From Paraferrimonas sp. SM1919 (GTDB taxonomy: Bacteria; Pseudomonadota; Gammaproteobacteria; Enterobacterales; Shewanellaceae): 64,000 nucleotides of DNA. The stretch covers positions 98,091-162,090 of the forward strand of contig NZ_WINH01000002.1 in assembly GCF_010993985.1 (NCBI RefSeq). Direction: 5' to 3'. Position numbers and translations under genes: made by a program. This document shows positions 45,801 to 52,858 of the stretch, in pieces (within the stretch, counting starts at the first letter, position 1; every line of letters starts with the position of its first letter). Below the pieces are notes generated by a model. The model was not told the DNA's origin. It was given only the letters and a program-made list of their open reading frames with translations, and did no database searches.

Positions 45801-46056
45801 AGATATTGCAGCGGGCGACACGTATGCTATCACAGGTGGCATCCCATGTTTGTTAACTGGCAAAGCCGATAGTGATGGTGATGGCTTAACTGATGCGTAT
45901 GAACTAAATGTAGCGGGCTCACAGCCGTTCAACGAGTACTCTAATATGCATAAGTTAGATGACAGTTTTACTTTGCCAACTGAAGCACAAGCACCAGATG
46001 GCATGCGTTTAACGATTGATGGTAAACCTGCTTATTGGGTGCGTCCAAGCAATTAG
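42880..46056 (+). CDS. Lipoprotein with Ig-like half and RCC1-like repeats (paralogue 2)
   Basis: A 1058-residue lipoprotein (SLAAC-SHDDD). The N-terminal half has four to five Ig/PKD/cadherin-like sandwiches (TWEVVAGNFTLTAEQ, LQLTVTDTNGKSASDKS, FRYTVDDGRGKSATEDV). The second half has RCC1-like blades: GALHEDGSVTVWQEG, ALKEDGTVKAWGSF, AYHKDGSATIV, ALKEDGTTVSWG, AIKEDGTLSSWG. The ending RALCPALDIAAGDTYAITGG with CLLTGKADSDGDGLTDAYE and YWVRPSN matches paralogue 1 (32752-35826) closely. It lies between the TonB receptor and the candidate lyase. Ligand binding at the cell surface is inferred. Confidence 0.75.
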   Translation: MKKNILTLALLTSLAACSHDDDSQPITDNEIKFVRAPIIKVSDTPIEVNENTDLVLTAGMSPDYDFFITQTDANLASIAWYVDGQEIANQDSQVTLATGSVLEDEQRAISLVVVDVDGNSSELELTYTVKNVEAELGLVDALGQSLATDIELMEGASLSIDAITSYFDIADNSELNFTWQQTSALFDETLLAAATGSLALTAPVIDSAFESTTLSVTVADIHGHDSVSQEFNVTVVSDNANIVSLEDFDVLDNTEVVIAPTVLSKHFAEGGLTYTWEVVAGNFTLTAEQASAQQQVITTPQGSDTIVLQLTVTDTNGKSASDKSVITVTEQNQAPVIESISAPAADLVKVDGDLDNDVVLRAVTSDANGDALTHTWALAFGDASVVQVNQVEEELTLTFDSAAIFKSQDFVFRYTVDDGRGKSATEDVVVSVVASNLIVRTPSLLDGKDGALVDNVDFVIDSKVSQVVPQGTISYSWKDANGVEVGTDATYPLPITLANVDTDYEFELTVSDGVDTIVKNVTVNPQRAAVGAVVTTHSLGLSGALHEDGSVTVWQEGMSTAERYAPYGAETSPVISLNATSSQIVALKEDGTVKAWGSFSDEAATLVNVQKIQTFESIEGFVAYHKDGSATIVAYKGDNIPDNGANILALTPAASTYFAEVRLTRQGYAALQSDGVVDSWHAGVITNETGVKALYSSLSQWSSMRQGFIALKEDGTTVSWGVDAHTYTLTTTSANPAIHVDLVNVGAVALLADGTISGVGSVATPAAGKHLVLQGNHASAVAIKEDGTLSSWGNANGGGIATYDKTTGVQGEGQIALTLFENEGTQSEASAALFSGGVVIRQGRGHSRAYWNNNFYKGVYKGAILLPKSGELVNDKYQVGEAQGGPWVIPAELTAKQVTDIQVGKQTSGALSAAVGLTRDGIAFHIATDVTAIPASWTDAQNYVQGSDMALLDDVDTSRSGMTNGDKRALCPALDIAAGDTYAITGGIPCLLTGKADSDGDGLTDAYELNVAGSQPFNEYSNMHKLDDSFTLPTEAQAPDGMRLTIDGKPAYWVRPSN

Positions 46057-46069
46057 TCTAGGGCAACGA

Positions 46070-46104
46070 TAAAAGCAGCGGCATTTGATGTCGCTGCTTT
46101 TTTT
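46070..46104 (+). terminator. Terminator, possible attenuator before the lyase gene
   Basis: Stem AAAGCAGCG (46072-46080) / CGCTGCTTT (46092-46100) followed by seven T in total, only 13 bases before the start codon of the next gene. No separate promoter is evident in that gap, so lyase expression probably depends on read-through. Confidence 0.82.
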
Positions 46105-46116
46105 ATGAGGTAAAAA

Positions 46117-48804
46117 ATGAATCTATATAAAACCCCAAGTATTTTTCTGATTCTATTGTGCAGTTTACCTGTTTCGGGGCTGCAGTATTCTAAAGAGGAA
46201 CTCTCATGGTTAAAAAATAAGGCGAACGTCTCACAGCTATCTGAATCAGAACTACAAATAAATAAAGAAGTGCTAATTGAAGAGAAATCGACTTTAGCTT
46301 TTCCTGTTGGGCATAAGGTCCAATTAAAGTCTCCCACACTCAGGTATTTTGATCCTCACCGAGGAAAGGCTAGTAAGGATCACTACTTTAGACTTAGTAA
46401 AAGTCCAGACTTTAGTTCGGCTATCGAGTCAGGTCCATTAAAGTGGGCCATGTTTAATCCACATCAAGCTCTTAGGCAAGGTAAATGGTACTGGCAATAC
46501 GGCCACAGTAGCCCACAATCAGCAACAATACACTGGCTTGAGGTCTATGATTTTACCATAGATGGCAATGAATATGATTTTGTCGCGCCAGCTTTCTCTC
46601 AGTGGAAAGGTAAATTATCGAATTTGAGACCTAGATATCTTATCGATGACTTTGATCTTAAGTCTCATATCAACAAAATAGATTATAACTACCGCACATT
46701 CTTACGCAAAAATGTTAATTTAGATCCCTTGCCAGAAAACATCTATTTTGATGATGAAGTTGAGTTGGCCAAGCGTAAGAACAATTTAACAGAGCGCCAA
46801 TTTAGTTTGTATTTAGGTAAAAAAAGCAAAGAAAAGTTTTCTAAGATTGCGACCAATTACGTTAATATTTTGAAAGCCTATATTATGACAGGCGATCAAG
46901 CCTATGCCGCTCACGCTTTACAACAATTGCAAGATATTATGGTGGGCATGAATAAAGCTAAAAAAGCCGGTATTACCAATGACTTTTTTAGTGGCAGCTA
47001 TTACTTTTTATTAGCCCAAGCATATGACACCTTGTATCACTATTTAAAGCCGCCAGCTAGGCGCTTTTTAGAAGGGATGTTGGTGAAAAACCAGCAACAA
47101 GAGTTTCAGCACATGCTGGGCAGCTCAGAATATCAAGTTGGTAGTAGTCATTTTTGGCAACATCACTTCAGGAATTTCTTTGCCACCGCTTTGATTTTGT
47201 ATGGGGAAGTAGAAGAAGCTGAACAATGGCTGCAATATAGTTATCAATTGATGATACAAGGTTGGCCGGCAAATACCCGTAACTATGATGGTGGCTGGGT
47301 ACCTGGCAATACTTATTTTGGTGCGAACACTGATACATTATTTTTGATGCCAGCTTGGTTAACTAAGTTAACCGGCTATGATTTTTTCAAACTGCCTTGG
47401 TATCGCAACCTAGGTAAATATCTCGTTACAACAAGCCCTGTTAAACACCATGCAAACGGTCCTTATGGAGATGCGGGTAATATGCGAAGCGGCAACGCAA
47501 TGCGGCCATTGGCCAAAGCTTTGCAGTGGTTGATTGACGATCCATACTACCAGTTGTTACACAGTTCAGTATGGGCGGGAATTAATAATAAACCGTTATC
47601 TGCTCAATATGAGGCTCGTAAGCAGCTGGATTGGTTTGTTTTGCCCTATTTACAAAAACAAAGTGCAAGGTTTAATCAACAGCAGTTACAGTGGCCTAAG
47701 TCAGCGTTGTTTGAAGATACAGGTGTGGTGGTGATGCACTCTAATTTAGCTGATCCTAGTAACAATACTATGGTTTCAATGAAATCCAGCCCTTATGGGG
47801 ATATTGGCCATGCTCAAGCAAGTCAAAATGCATTTAATCTGAGTCTTAATGGTAAGCCTTTATTTTATAGAACGGGCTATTATACCAGCTGGGCCGATCC
47901 CCATAGTTTAGCCGATTATGTTCACTCTCGGGCACATAATACAATCTTAGTGGATGGTAAAGGTCAAGCTATGTCTTCAAGCGGCTATGGTTGGCAGGCA
48001 AGGTATTTGGATGGTGAAAAAATTAGCTATGCCTTAGGGGATGCTTCTAATGCATACAATGGTCAGATGCTGGCACAAGCTTATCGTAATGAAATGGAGA
48101 AAATAGGCTTAAGTACGGCAGGTTTTGATAAGCCTTCAGCGGTAACCCGGTTCCGTCGCCATCTTGTATTTTTACCCCCCCATACCTTGATTATATACGA
48201 TGAGCTTGAAGCTAAAGAGCCAGTGCAATGGTCTTTGTTATTGAATGCCCCTGAGGGGGAAATGACTGCTGCAGATAACAGTATTATTCTGAAAACTCCA
48301 GAGGGAGCCGCCGTTGCCTATAACTTTAGTAGTCATTCTGCCGATGTGAAGGTCCATAATAACTGGGTAAATCCACCGACAGATTGGAAAGGTAATTTAA
48401 CTAAGTATTGGCGCGGACAGCATAGTAGGATCAACACCCCTCCAGCTCAGTGGCACGGAAGTTTTAATTCCGAAAAAGTAACAGCGAATCGGTTCTTAAC
48501 AGTCATCAATATCAACGAGCAACTGTCGCAGCTTATTCCGATCCAGCTATTATCTCCTGCCCAAGATATTGAAATTCGAATAGCAGATTGGCAACTGAAA
48601 GCAGGTATGGACACCACTGAGCCGGCGTTTTTAAGCATTACCCATGTGAACGAAAAGACAGGCCTGAGTTATCACCAAGCTGATAGTGAGTTTACACTTA
48701 GTCCAACAAACTTTAGTGCTCCTAAGGGAAGTACTATCTTAGTTGAAGATGGGCAGGCGCGATATGCAGTGGACAGTTTACCTAATTTAGTAAGGTATCA
48801 ATAA
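46117..48804 (+). CDS. DUF4962/heparinase II/III-like protein, candidate polysaccharide lyase
   Basis: An 895-residue exported protein (signal peptide through about VSGLQ). A DUF4962-like N-terminus (RYFDPHRGKASKDHYFRLS, WYWQYGH) precedes an alpha/alpha-toroid with QVGSSHFWQHHFRNFFATAL and NYDGGWVPGNTYFGANTDT, then a heparinase II/III-like beta-sandwich (SSPYGDIGHAQASQNAF, GYYTSWADPHS, HSRAHNTILVDGKGQ). The toroid and sandwich carry the His/Tyr/Asn set used by uronate-cleaving lyases (families such as PL15, PL17, PL21, PL39, PL40). The exact family cannot be read by eye. It would depolymerise a uronic-acid-containing polysaccharide, possibly ulvan. GAGG precedes the ATG, but a terminator lies just upstream. 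Confidence 0.78.
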   Translation: MNLYKTPSIFLILLCSLPVSGLQYSKEELSWLKNKANVSQLSESELQINKEVLIEEKSTLAFPVGHKVQLKSPTLRYFDPHRGKASKDHYFRLSKSPDFSSAIESGPLKWAMFNPHQALRQGKWYWQYGHSSPQSATIHWLEVYDFTIDGNEYDFVAPAFSQWKGKLSNLRPRYLIDDFDLKSHINKIDYNYRTFLRKNVNLDPLPENIYFDDEVELAKRKNNLTERQFSLYLGKKSKEKFSKIATNYVNILKAYIMTGDQAYAAHALQQLQDIMVGMNKAKKAGITNDFFSGSYYFLLAQAYDTLYHYLKPPARRFLEGMLVKNQQQEFQHMLGSSEYQVGSSHFWQHHFRNFFATALILYGEVEEAEQWLQYSYQLMIQGWPANTRNYDGGWVPGNTYFGANTDTLFLMPAWLTKLTGYDFFKLPWYRNLGKYLVTTSPVKHHANGPYGDAGNMRSGNAMRPLAKALQWLIDDPYYQLLHSSVWAGINNKPLSAQYEARKQLDWFVLPYLQKQSARFNQQQLQWPKSALFEDTGVVVMHSNLADPSNNTMVSMKSSPYGDIGHAQASQNAFNLSLNGKPLFYRTGYYTSWADPHSLADYVHSRAHNTILVDGKGQAMSSSGYGWQARYLDGEKISYALGDASNAYNGQMLAQAYRNEMEKIGLSTAGFDKPSAVTRFRRHLVFLPPHTLIIYDELEAKEPVQWSLLLNAPEGEMTAADNSIILKTPEGAAVAYNFSSHSADVKVHNNWVNPPTDWKGNLTKYWRGQHSRINTPPAQWHGSFNSEKVTANRFLTVININEQLSQLIPIQLLSPAQDIEIRIADWQLKAGMDTTEPAFLSITHVNEKTGLSYHQADSEFTLSPTNFSAPKGSTILVEDGQARYAVDSLPNLVRYQ

Positions 48805-48831
48805 ATCGTTAACTTCAACATAATTGTGCAT

Positions 48832-48872
48832 GAACCTATTTTAGTTCGTCTACTATAGGTTCTTTGTTGTTT
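48832..48872 (+). terminator. Probable terminator after the lyase gene
   Basis: GAACCTA (48832-48838) pairs with TAGGTTC (48856-48862), with inner TAGT / ACTA pairing, followed by TTTGTTGTTT. Confidence 0.6.
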
Positions 48873-49077
48873 GATAGCGCCGAATTGTCGACAAGTAATG
48901 CAATGAGTGGAATTACGGGTCATCAGTTAGGGGGGCCAACTTAATTCAAGAGGCATTAACTGCAATCAATGACTATGATATTTAGTGTTGGTCGTTTTTT
49001 ATGCATTCGGTTGTCGGCAATGATCCATCTATCAAGTCTTGCAGTAATAATGACAAATCAATCCGAGGGAGTCAGGG

Positions 49078-49968
49078 ATGAACCTACTTAAATTAGTGAT
49101 TTTGGTAACACTTACCACATTGCCAGCAATAGCAGAGGAAAAGAAATCGGGCCGTCCAAGTTGGTCTTATCCCGCAGTAACAGTCTCAGGCTATTCAGTA
49201 ATGAATGCAGACAGTGAACTGGCAGCTGGTGATTCGATAAAGCGTGATAGTTATGGGCTCAGTTTAAATTACCGGCAGCCGATCAGTCGTCATTGGTTCA
49301 CATCGCTGTCTGCTCGATATGACATATTAAATTTTGATTTCAGCTCAGATACTTTATTTAGAAATAACATTGCCCGGTTTGAAGACGTAAAACGTTACGG
49401 CGGTTCTTTGACATTAGGTTATCGAAGTGATGATAGCTGGATGTATATGTTGTCACCGAGTTTTCAATATGCATACTCACAGCAAGCGAATGCGGCAGAT
49501 GCCAGTAGTTGGGGGGTGGTGGCGATGGCATTTAAAACCTTTAAATCGGGTAATGCATTTGGCTTGGGTCTGGCCTACTTAAATGATATTAATGATGTTC
49601 GAGTGATGCCTTATCCGGTAATCACTTGGCAGATCAACGATGAGTGGAAGCTAACAAATCCCTTTGAAGCAGGCTTTACTGGTCGTGCGGGATTAGAGAT
49701 TGGGTACAGTGGCATTCAGAATTGGCAATTTGGCTTTGGTTCTGCCTACAGAGTGGAACGTTTTTTGGCTGATCAAGCTAAAAATACAATAGAAGTATCA
49801 GAAGTGGTTAACTTCCTTCGTGGTAGCTATTTCTTTAGTAAAGAAACTTCAGTCAGTGCATACTTGGGATATAAAGTCGCGAGTGAATTAGAACTAAATG
49901 ATTCGGGTATCACTGAGCAGTTAGATCCCCATGGTGCAGGCGCTGTTTCATTTAACTACAAATTTTAG
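49078..49968 (+). CDS. Outer-membrane beta-barrel protein of the island
   Basis: A 296-residue protein with a signal peptide (MNLLKLVILVTLTTLPAIA) and alternating amphipathic strands: YGLSLNYRQPISRHWFTSLS, RYGGSLTLGYRSDDSWMYML, WQFGFGSAYRVERFL, SVSAYLGYKVASE, ending AVSFNYKF with terminal Phe. This fits a small porin or DUF6268-like barrel. GAGGGAG lies before the ATG. It is the last gene of the accessory island and could be a diffusion channel for small saccharides; function is inferred from context. Confidence 0.7.
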   Translation: MNLLKLVILVTLTTLPAIAEEKKSGRPSWSYPAVTVSGYSVMNADSELAAGDSIKRDSYGLSLNYRQPISRHWFTSLSARYDILNFDFSSDTLFRNNIARFEDVKRYGGSLTLGYRSDDSWMYMLSPSFQYAYSQQANAADASSWGVVAMAFKTFKSGNAFGLGLAYLNDINDVRVMPYPVITWQINDEWKLTNPFEAGFTGRAGLEIGYSGIQNWQFGFGSAYRVERFLADQAKNTIEVSEVVNFLRGSYFFSKETSVSAYLGYKVASELELNDSGITEQLDPHGAGAVSFNYKF

Positions 49969-49969
49969 T

Positions 49970-50004
49970 TAAAAAAGGTTGGAATTTTCTCCAACCTTTT
50001 TCTT
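49970..50004. terminator. Bidirectional terminator
   Basis: Stem GGTTGGA (49977-49983) / TCCAACC (49990-49996) with an A-run before it and a T-run after it, between converging genes at 49078 and 50016. Confidence 0.88.
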
Positions 50005-50015
50005 TCTGGCTTGAG

Positions 50016-50573
50016 TTACTGGCCTAGCATCGCTTCTTTTAGGCTTTCTTGAGCTGGCTCATCACCTAACCATATTTTAAGCACTGCTTGACGAAAATCT
50101 TCACCTTCAATGGTTGCTAATTCCTTGCCATTTTTAAGTGAAGTAATGCCTACACCTGGTTTAGAGATAAAGGTAAACTGGTCACCCTCAACAATCTCTT
50201 CGCTAAATAAACCAAGGAATTGCTCTACTTGAGTGTTAATGCTGCTGTAATCGCCAGCCATCGCATTTTCGAAACCTTCGATCACGGCATTGCTCATTTT
50301 CTCTGAGGTGATCATGCCTGAAACAATATTTAAGCGAATGGCACTGAGTTGTTGACCTGCTATAACAGCCTGGGCACTATCAGTTTTTTGTGCTGTATAT
50401 AGACTGCCCACATAGAGATCAATCCATAATTTTTCACGAATCCCAGCACCATTTAGTGCAAGAGACTGGTTTTCAATGGTAATATTATCTTTTAGCTCAA
50501 CATCAGATACAGTTATAGCATGGCTAAAGTGTGAAGTTAGAGCTAAAGTCATTAATGTGATTAATCGAATCAT
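50016..50573 (-). CDS. Chalcone-isomerase-like periplasmic protein
   Basis: A 185-residue protein with signal peptide (TLALTSHFSHA) and the chalcone-isomerase-like fold: LNGAGIREKLWIDLYVGSLY, AIRLNIVSGMITSEKMSNAV, EEIVEGDQFTFISKPGVG, AVLKIWLGDEPAQESLKEAMLG. Bacterial members lack flavonoid chemistry; fatty-acid binding has been suggested for related folds. Function unknown. Monocistronic and widespread in marine Gammaproteobacteria. Confidence 0.83.
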   Translation of the reverse strand: MIRLITLMTLALTSHFSHAITVSDVELKDNITIENQSLALNGAGIREKLWIDLYVGSLYTAQKTDSAQAVIAGQQLSAIRLNIVSGMITSEKMSNAVIEGFENAMAGDYSSINTQVEQFLGLFSEEIVEGDQFTFISKPGVGITSLKNGKELATIEGEDFRQAVLKIWLGDEPAQESLKEAMLGQ

Positions 50574-50691
50574 TTTCTACTGCCTATAGTATATTTGTCT
50601 ATTGAAGTATAGTTTGGGCGGCACAATATGCTGTTCGGAATGATTGTTCAAGCAATTATTGGTCGGATCAGTTGTTATAACGAGGATAATT

Positions 50692-51138
50692 ATGAGAGTT
50701 TGTGGCGTCGATATTGTCGGCAGTGAAGCTATTATTTGTTTATTAACCTATGAAGGAGATACCTTCAATATTCCAGATTGCCGCACTCGCGTTTTTCCGG
50801 TATCTAAAAGTCAGTATACTGGCACAATCCGTAAATTCCATAAGAATTTCAGTAAGCTAATGGAAGATTATAAAGTGGATGAAGTGGTTTTTATTGAGCG
50901 CCATCAAAAAGGCAAGCATGCAGGCAGTGCTGCAAGTTTTAAAATTGAAACCGCGATTCAGCTATCTGATGTGCCAGTATTCTCAATTACCACCAGTCAG
51001 ATTAAAGAGCAATTAAAAAGAAATCCTGTCAATGCTGATTTTGAAAGTATGGGATTGAAAAGATTACAAAAGGGTGCTTTTGAAGCGGCCTATGCTTACC
51101 AGAACCAAAAAATATATGGTGTGCCTGAGAGCGAGTAG
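50692..51138 (+). CDS. DUF3010 family protein
   Basis: The 148-residue protein begins MRVCGVDIVGSEAIICLL, a start resembling RNase H-fold proteins, followed by VDEVVFIERHQKGKHAGSAA and a C-terminal LKRLQKGAFEAAYAYQN. This fits DUF3010, found mainly in Shewanella-like and related marine bacteria. An RNase H-like fold is my inference from the D-x-x-G-S-E pattern. ATG 50692 follows CGAGGA; an in-frame start at 50644 adds an unlikely N-terminus. Confidence 0.8.
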   Translation: MRVCGVDIVGSEAIICLLTYEGDTFNIPDCRTRVFPVSKSQYTGTIRKFHKNFSKLMEDYKVDEVVFIERHQKGKHAGSAASFKIETAIQLSDVPVFSITTSQIKEQLKRNPVNADFESMGLKRLQKGAFEAAYAYQNQKIYGVPESE

Positions 51139-51151
51139 TACTCTATTGGTA

Positions 51152-51185
51152 ATAAAGGCCTCAGCATAGCTGAGGCTTTTTTTTA
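51152..51185 (+). terminator. Rho-independent terminator
   Basis: Stem GCCTCAGC (51158-51165) / GCTGAGGC (51169-51176) with loop ATA and eight T, after the DUF3010 gene. Confidence 0.93.
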
Positions 51186-51197
51186 GAATAAAGAGCG

Positions 51198-51689
51198 ATG
51201 ATGGATATTCGAGAATTTCTACAAGGTTACCCTGCTGATGTCGTTGATAAAGTAGTAAGTTTGCATAAGCTCGGTAAGTTAAAGCAAGCGGTATTAGCTC
51301 GTTATCAAGAACCTGCTTTAACCACTAATAATGAGCTTTATCAACAAGCTATGGATTATAAAAACCGTTATTTGAAGAAATCAGGGGCAATTGCTAAGGT
51401 GCTATTTGACGACAAAATATCGTTGCAACATCAGGCCTTAGGTTTACATACTTATGCCAGTAGAAATCATGGTGGCAAGCTGAAAGCGAAAAATGAAATA
51501 CGGATTAGCAGTAGTTTGAAACAAGTACCTAGATCATTATTAATGGCAGTGTTAGTCCATGAGTTGGCGCACTTAAAAGAAAAACAGCATGATAAGGCGT
51601 TTTATCGATTATGCCAGCATATGATGCCAGATTACTTGCAGCGTGAATTTGACTTAAGATTGTTGTTGATTGCGATGCAATCGAGTTGA
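51198..51689 (+). CDS. YgjP-like zinc metallopeptidase
   Basis: A 163-residue protein with the zinc motif HELAHLKEKQH (His121, Glu122, His125, His131) inside LLMAVLVHELAHLKEKQHDKAFYRLCQHM, in the arrangement of the YgjP/DUF45 family. The N-terminal helical part includes YKNRYLKKSG. Cytosolic, substrate unknown. Two adjacent ATG codons (51198, 51201) are possible starts. It begins just after a strong terminator, so it needs its own promoter or read-through. Confidence 0.83.
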   Translation: MMDIREFLQGYPADVVDKVVSLHKLGKLKQAVLARYQEPALTTNNELYQQAMDYKNRYLKKSGAIAKVLFDDKISLQHQALGLHTYASRNHGGKLKAKNEIRISSSLKQVPRSLLMAVLVHELAHLKEKQHDKAFYRLCQHMMPDYLQREFDLRLLLIAMQSS

Positions 51690-51726
51690 GTTATCGGTTA
51701 CAGGATTAGCATCAAAAGGGAGCAAG

Positions 51727-52710
51727 ATGAAAATAAAATTTCTAATTACAAGTTCATTATTAATGCTACTTTTGAGTGCTATTTACTCATGGTTCAGCAG
51801 AACGGCAGTTGAACAATTTGGCCAACTGAGCATCTCCGATGGTAAATTAGTCACAGCAGACGCGGAGGTGGTACAACTGGTTGGGCCAAGTTTCTTCTGG
51901 AGTAACACGGGTTGGTCTGGTGCTGACTTTTACACTGCAGAAACGGTGGCGTATTTTAGCAATCAATGGAAAATTAACGTGATTCGAGCGGCCATTGGAG
52001 TCGAGCACTATGGTGGCTATAAAGCACTTCCCGAAGATAACTTTAGCCGTTTACAAGCTGTGGTTGATGCCGCAATTGAGCAAGGTATCTATGTAATAAT
52101 TGATTGGCACTCCCATCACGCACATCTGGAACCAGAACTTGCTGTTGATTTTTTTCAAAAGGTTGCCCGTCTCTATGGCGACAAGCCTAACGTGTTGTAT
52201 GAAATCTATAATGAGCCTTTAGATGACGCATCATGGCAGCGGGATGTAAAACCTTATGCCGAGCAAGTCATAGCGGCGATACGACAGATCGATCCTGATA
52301 ATATCATCATAGTGGGCAGCCCAACTTGGTCACAGGATGTTGACCAGGTTGCTCAAGCACCGATCACCAGCGCAGATAATATCGCTTATAGTTTACACTT
52401 TTATGCTGCGAGTCATGGTGAACCGTTACGCCAAAAAGCCAAACTAGCCATTAATGCTGGGCTGGCGTTATTTATTACCGAATGGGGAACTATCGATGCC
52501 AGTGGTGACGGTGAGATCGACTATGATAGTACAGAGCAGTGGCTAGCATTTATCGATGAACATCAACTATCTCATTGTGGTTGGTCGATATCCAATAAAT
52601 TAGAAGCAGCTTCATTTTTTAAGCCAGAGGTTAACCCTCAACAGCCTTTAGATAGCAAAATGCTTACTAAAAATGGTAGATATTTTAAGTCGATCTTGGA
52701 TGGCAAATAA
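51727..52710 (+). CDS. GH5 family glycoside hydrolase, endoglucanase type
   Basis: A 327-residue protein with an N-terminal signal or membrane anchor (FLITSSLLMLLLSAIYSWF) and one GH5 TIM barrel. Catalytic acid/base Glu163 is in LYEIYNEPL and nucleophile Glu252 in LFITEWGTID; the IIDWHSHHAH strand and LHFYAASHG also fit GH5_2-type cellulases. There is no carbohydrate-binding module. It would cut beta-1,4-glucans. It lies outside the lyase island, 1.8 kb away, among ordinary genes. AGGGAG precedes ATG 51727; a frame extending to 51670 is rejected. Confidence 0.88.
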   Translation: MKIKFLITSSLLMLLLSAIYSWFSRTAVEQFGQLSISDGKLVTADAEVVQLVGPSFFWSNTGWSGADFYTAETVAYFSNQWKINVIRAAIGVEHYGGYKALPEDNFSRLQAVVDAAIEQGIYVIIDWHSHHAHLEPELAVDFFQKVARLYGDKPNVLYEIYNEPLDDASWQRDVKPYAEQVIAAIRQIDPDNIIIVGSPTWSQDVDQVAQAPITSADNIAYSLHFYAASHGEPLRQKAKLAINAGLALFITEWGTIDASGDGEIDYDSTEQWLAFIDEHQLSHCGWSISNKLEAASFFKPEVNPQQPLDSKMLTKNGRYFKSILDGK

Positions 52711-52761
52711 AAAACTTGTATGGATGATACTTTGCCCCTAGTCGTTCACAGTACTCTAGCT

Positions 52762-52767
52762 TATAAT
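52762..52767 (+). promoter_or_regulatory. Candidate -10 element of alaS
   Basis: TATAAT at 52762-52767, about 90 bases before the start codon. No -35 box with good spacing is seen, so it is tentative. Transcription would begin near 52774, placing the leader hairpin wholly in the mRNA. Confidence 0.4.
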
Positions 52768-52790
52768 GCCAGCATTTATTTTTACTAAAC

Positions 52791-52837
52791 TCAGTCTAAA
52801 TAAGTAGTAACTGCATTTACTAACTTATTTAGATTGA
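52791..52837 (+). promoter_or_regulatory. Long stem-loop in the alaS leader
   Basis: TCTAAATAAGT (52795-52805) pairs perfectly with ACTTATTTAGA (52823-52833). The stem extends outward by three Watson-Crick pairs and one G-U, and inward by AGTAA / TTACT pairing with one bulge, giving about 20 pairs with a 5-6-base loop. It ends 11 bases before the Shine-Dalgarno AGGA. No T-run follows. E. coli AlaRS is known to repress its own gene through a palindrome at the start site, so an autoregulatory site is one explanation. Confidence 0.6.
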
Positions 52838-52858
52838 ATAATCGCTCAGGATGACTTC

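Noticed and set aside
36364..46056. RCC1-like lipoproteins as RTX or T1SS adhesins
   Set aside because: They have lipoboxes and RCC1-like blades; the D-x-D-x-D-G loops at the C-termini are isolated Ca2+-type loops, not GGxGxDxUx arrays.
30434..49968. Island as a prophage or integrative element
   Set aside because: No integrase, transposase, phage structural gene or flanking direct repeat could be seen; only composition and gene content look accessory.
52791..52837. alaS leader hairpin as a T-box riboswitch
   Set aside because: T-boxes are essentially absent from Gammaproteobacteria, and no T-box sequence, specifier loop or terminator alternative is visible.
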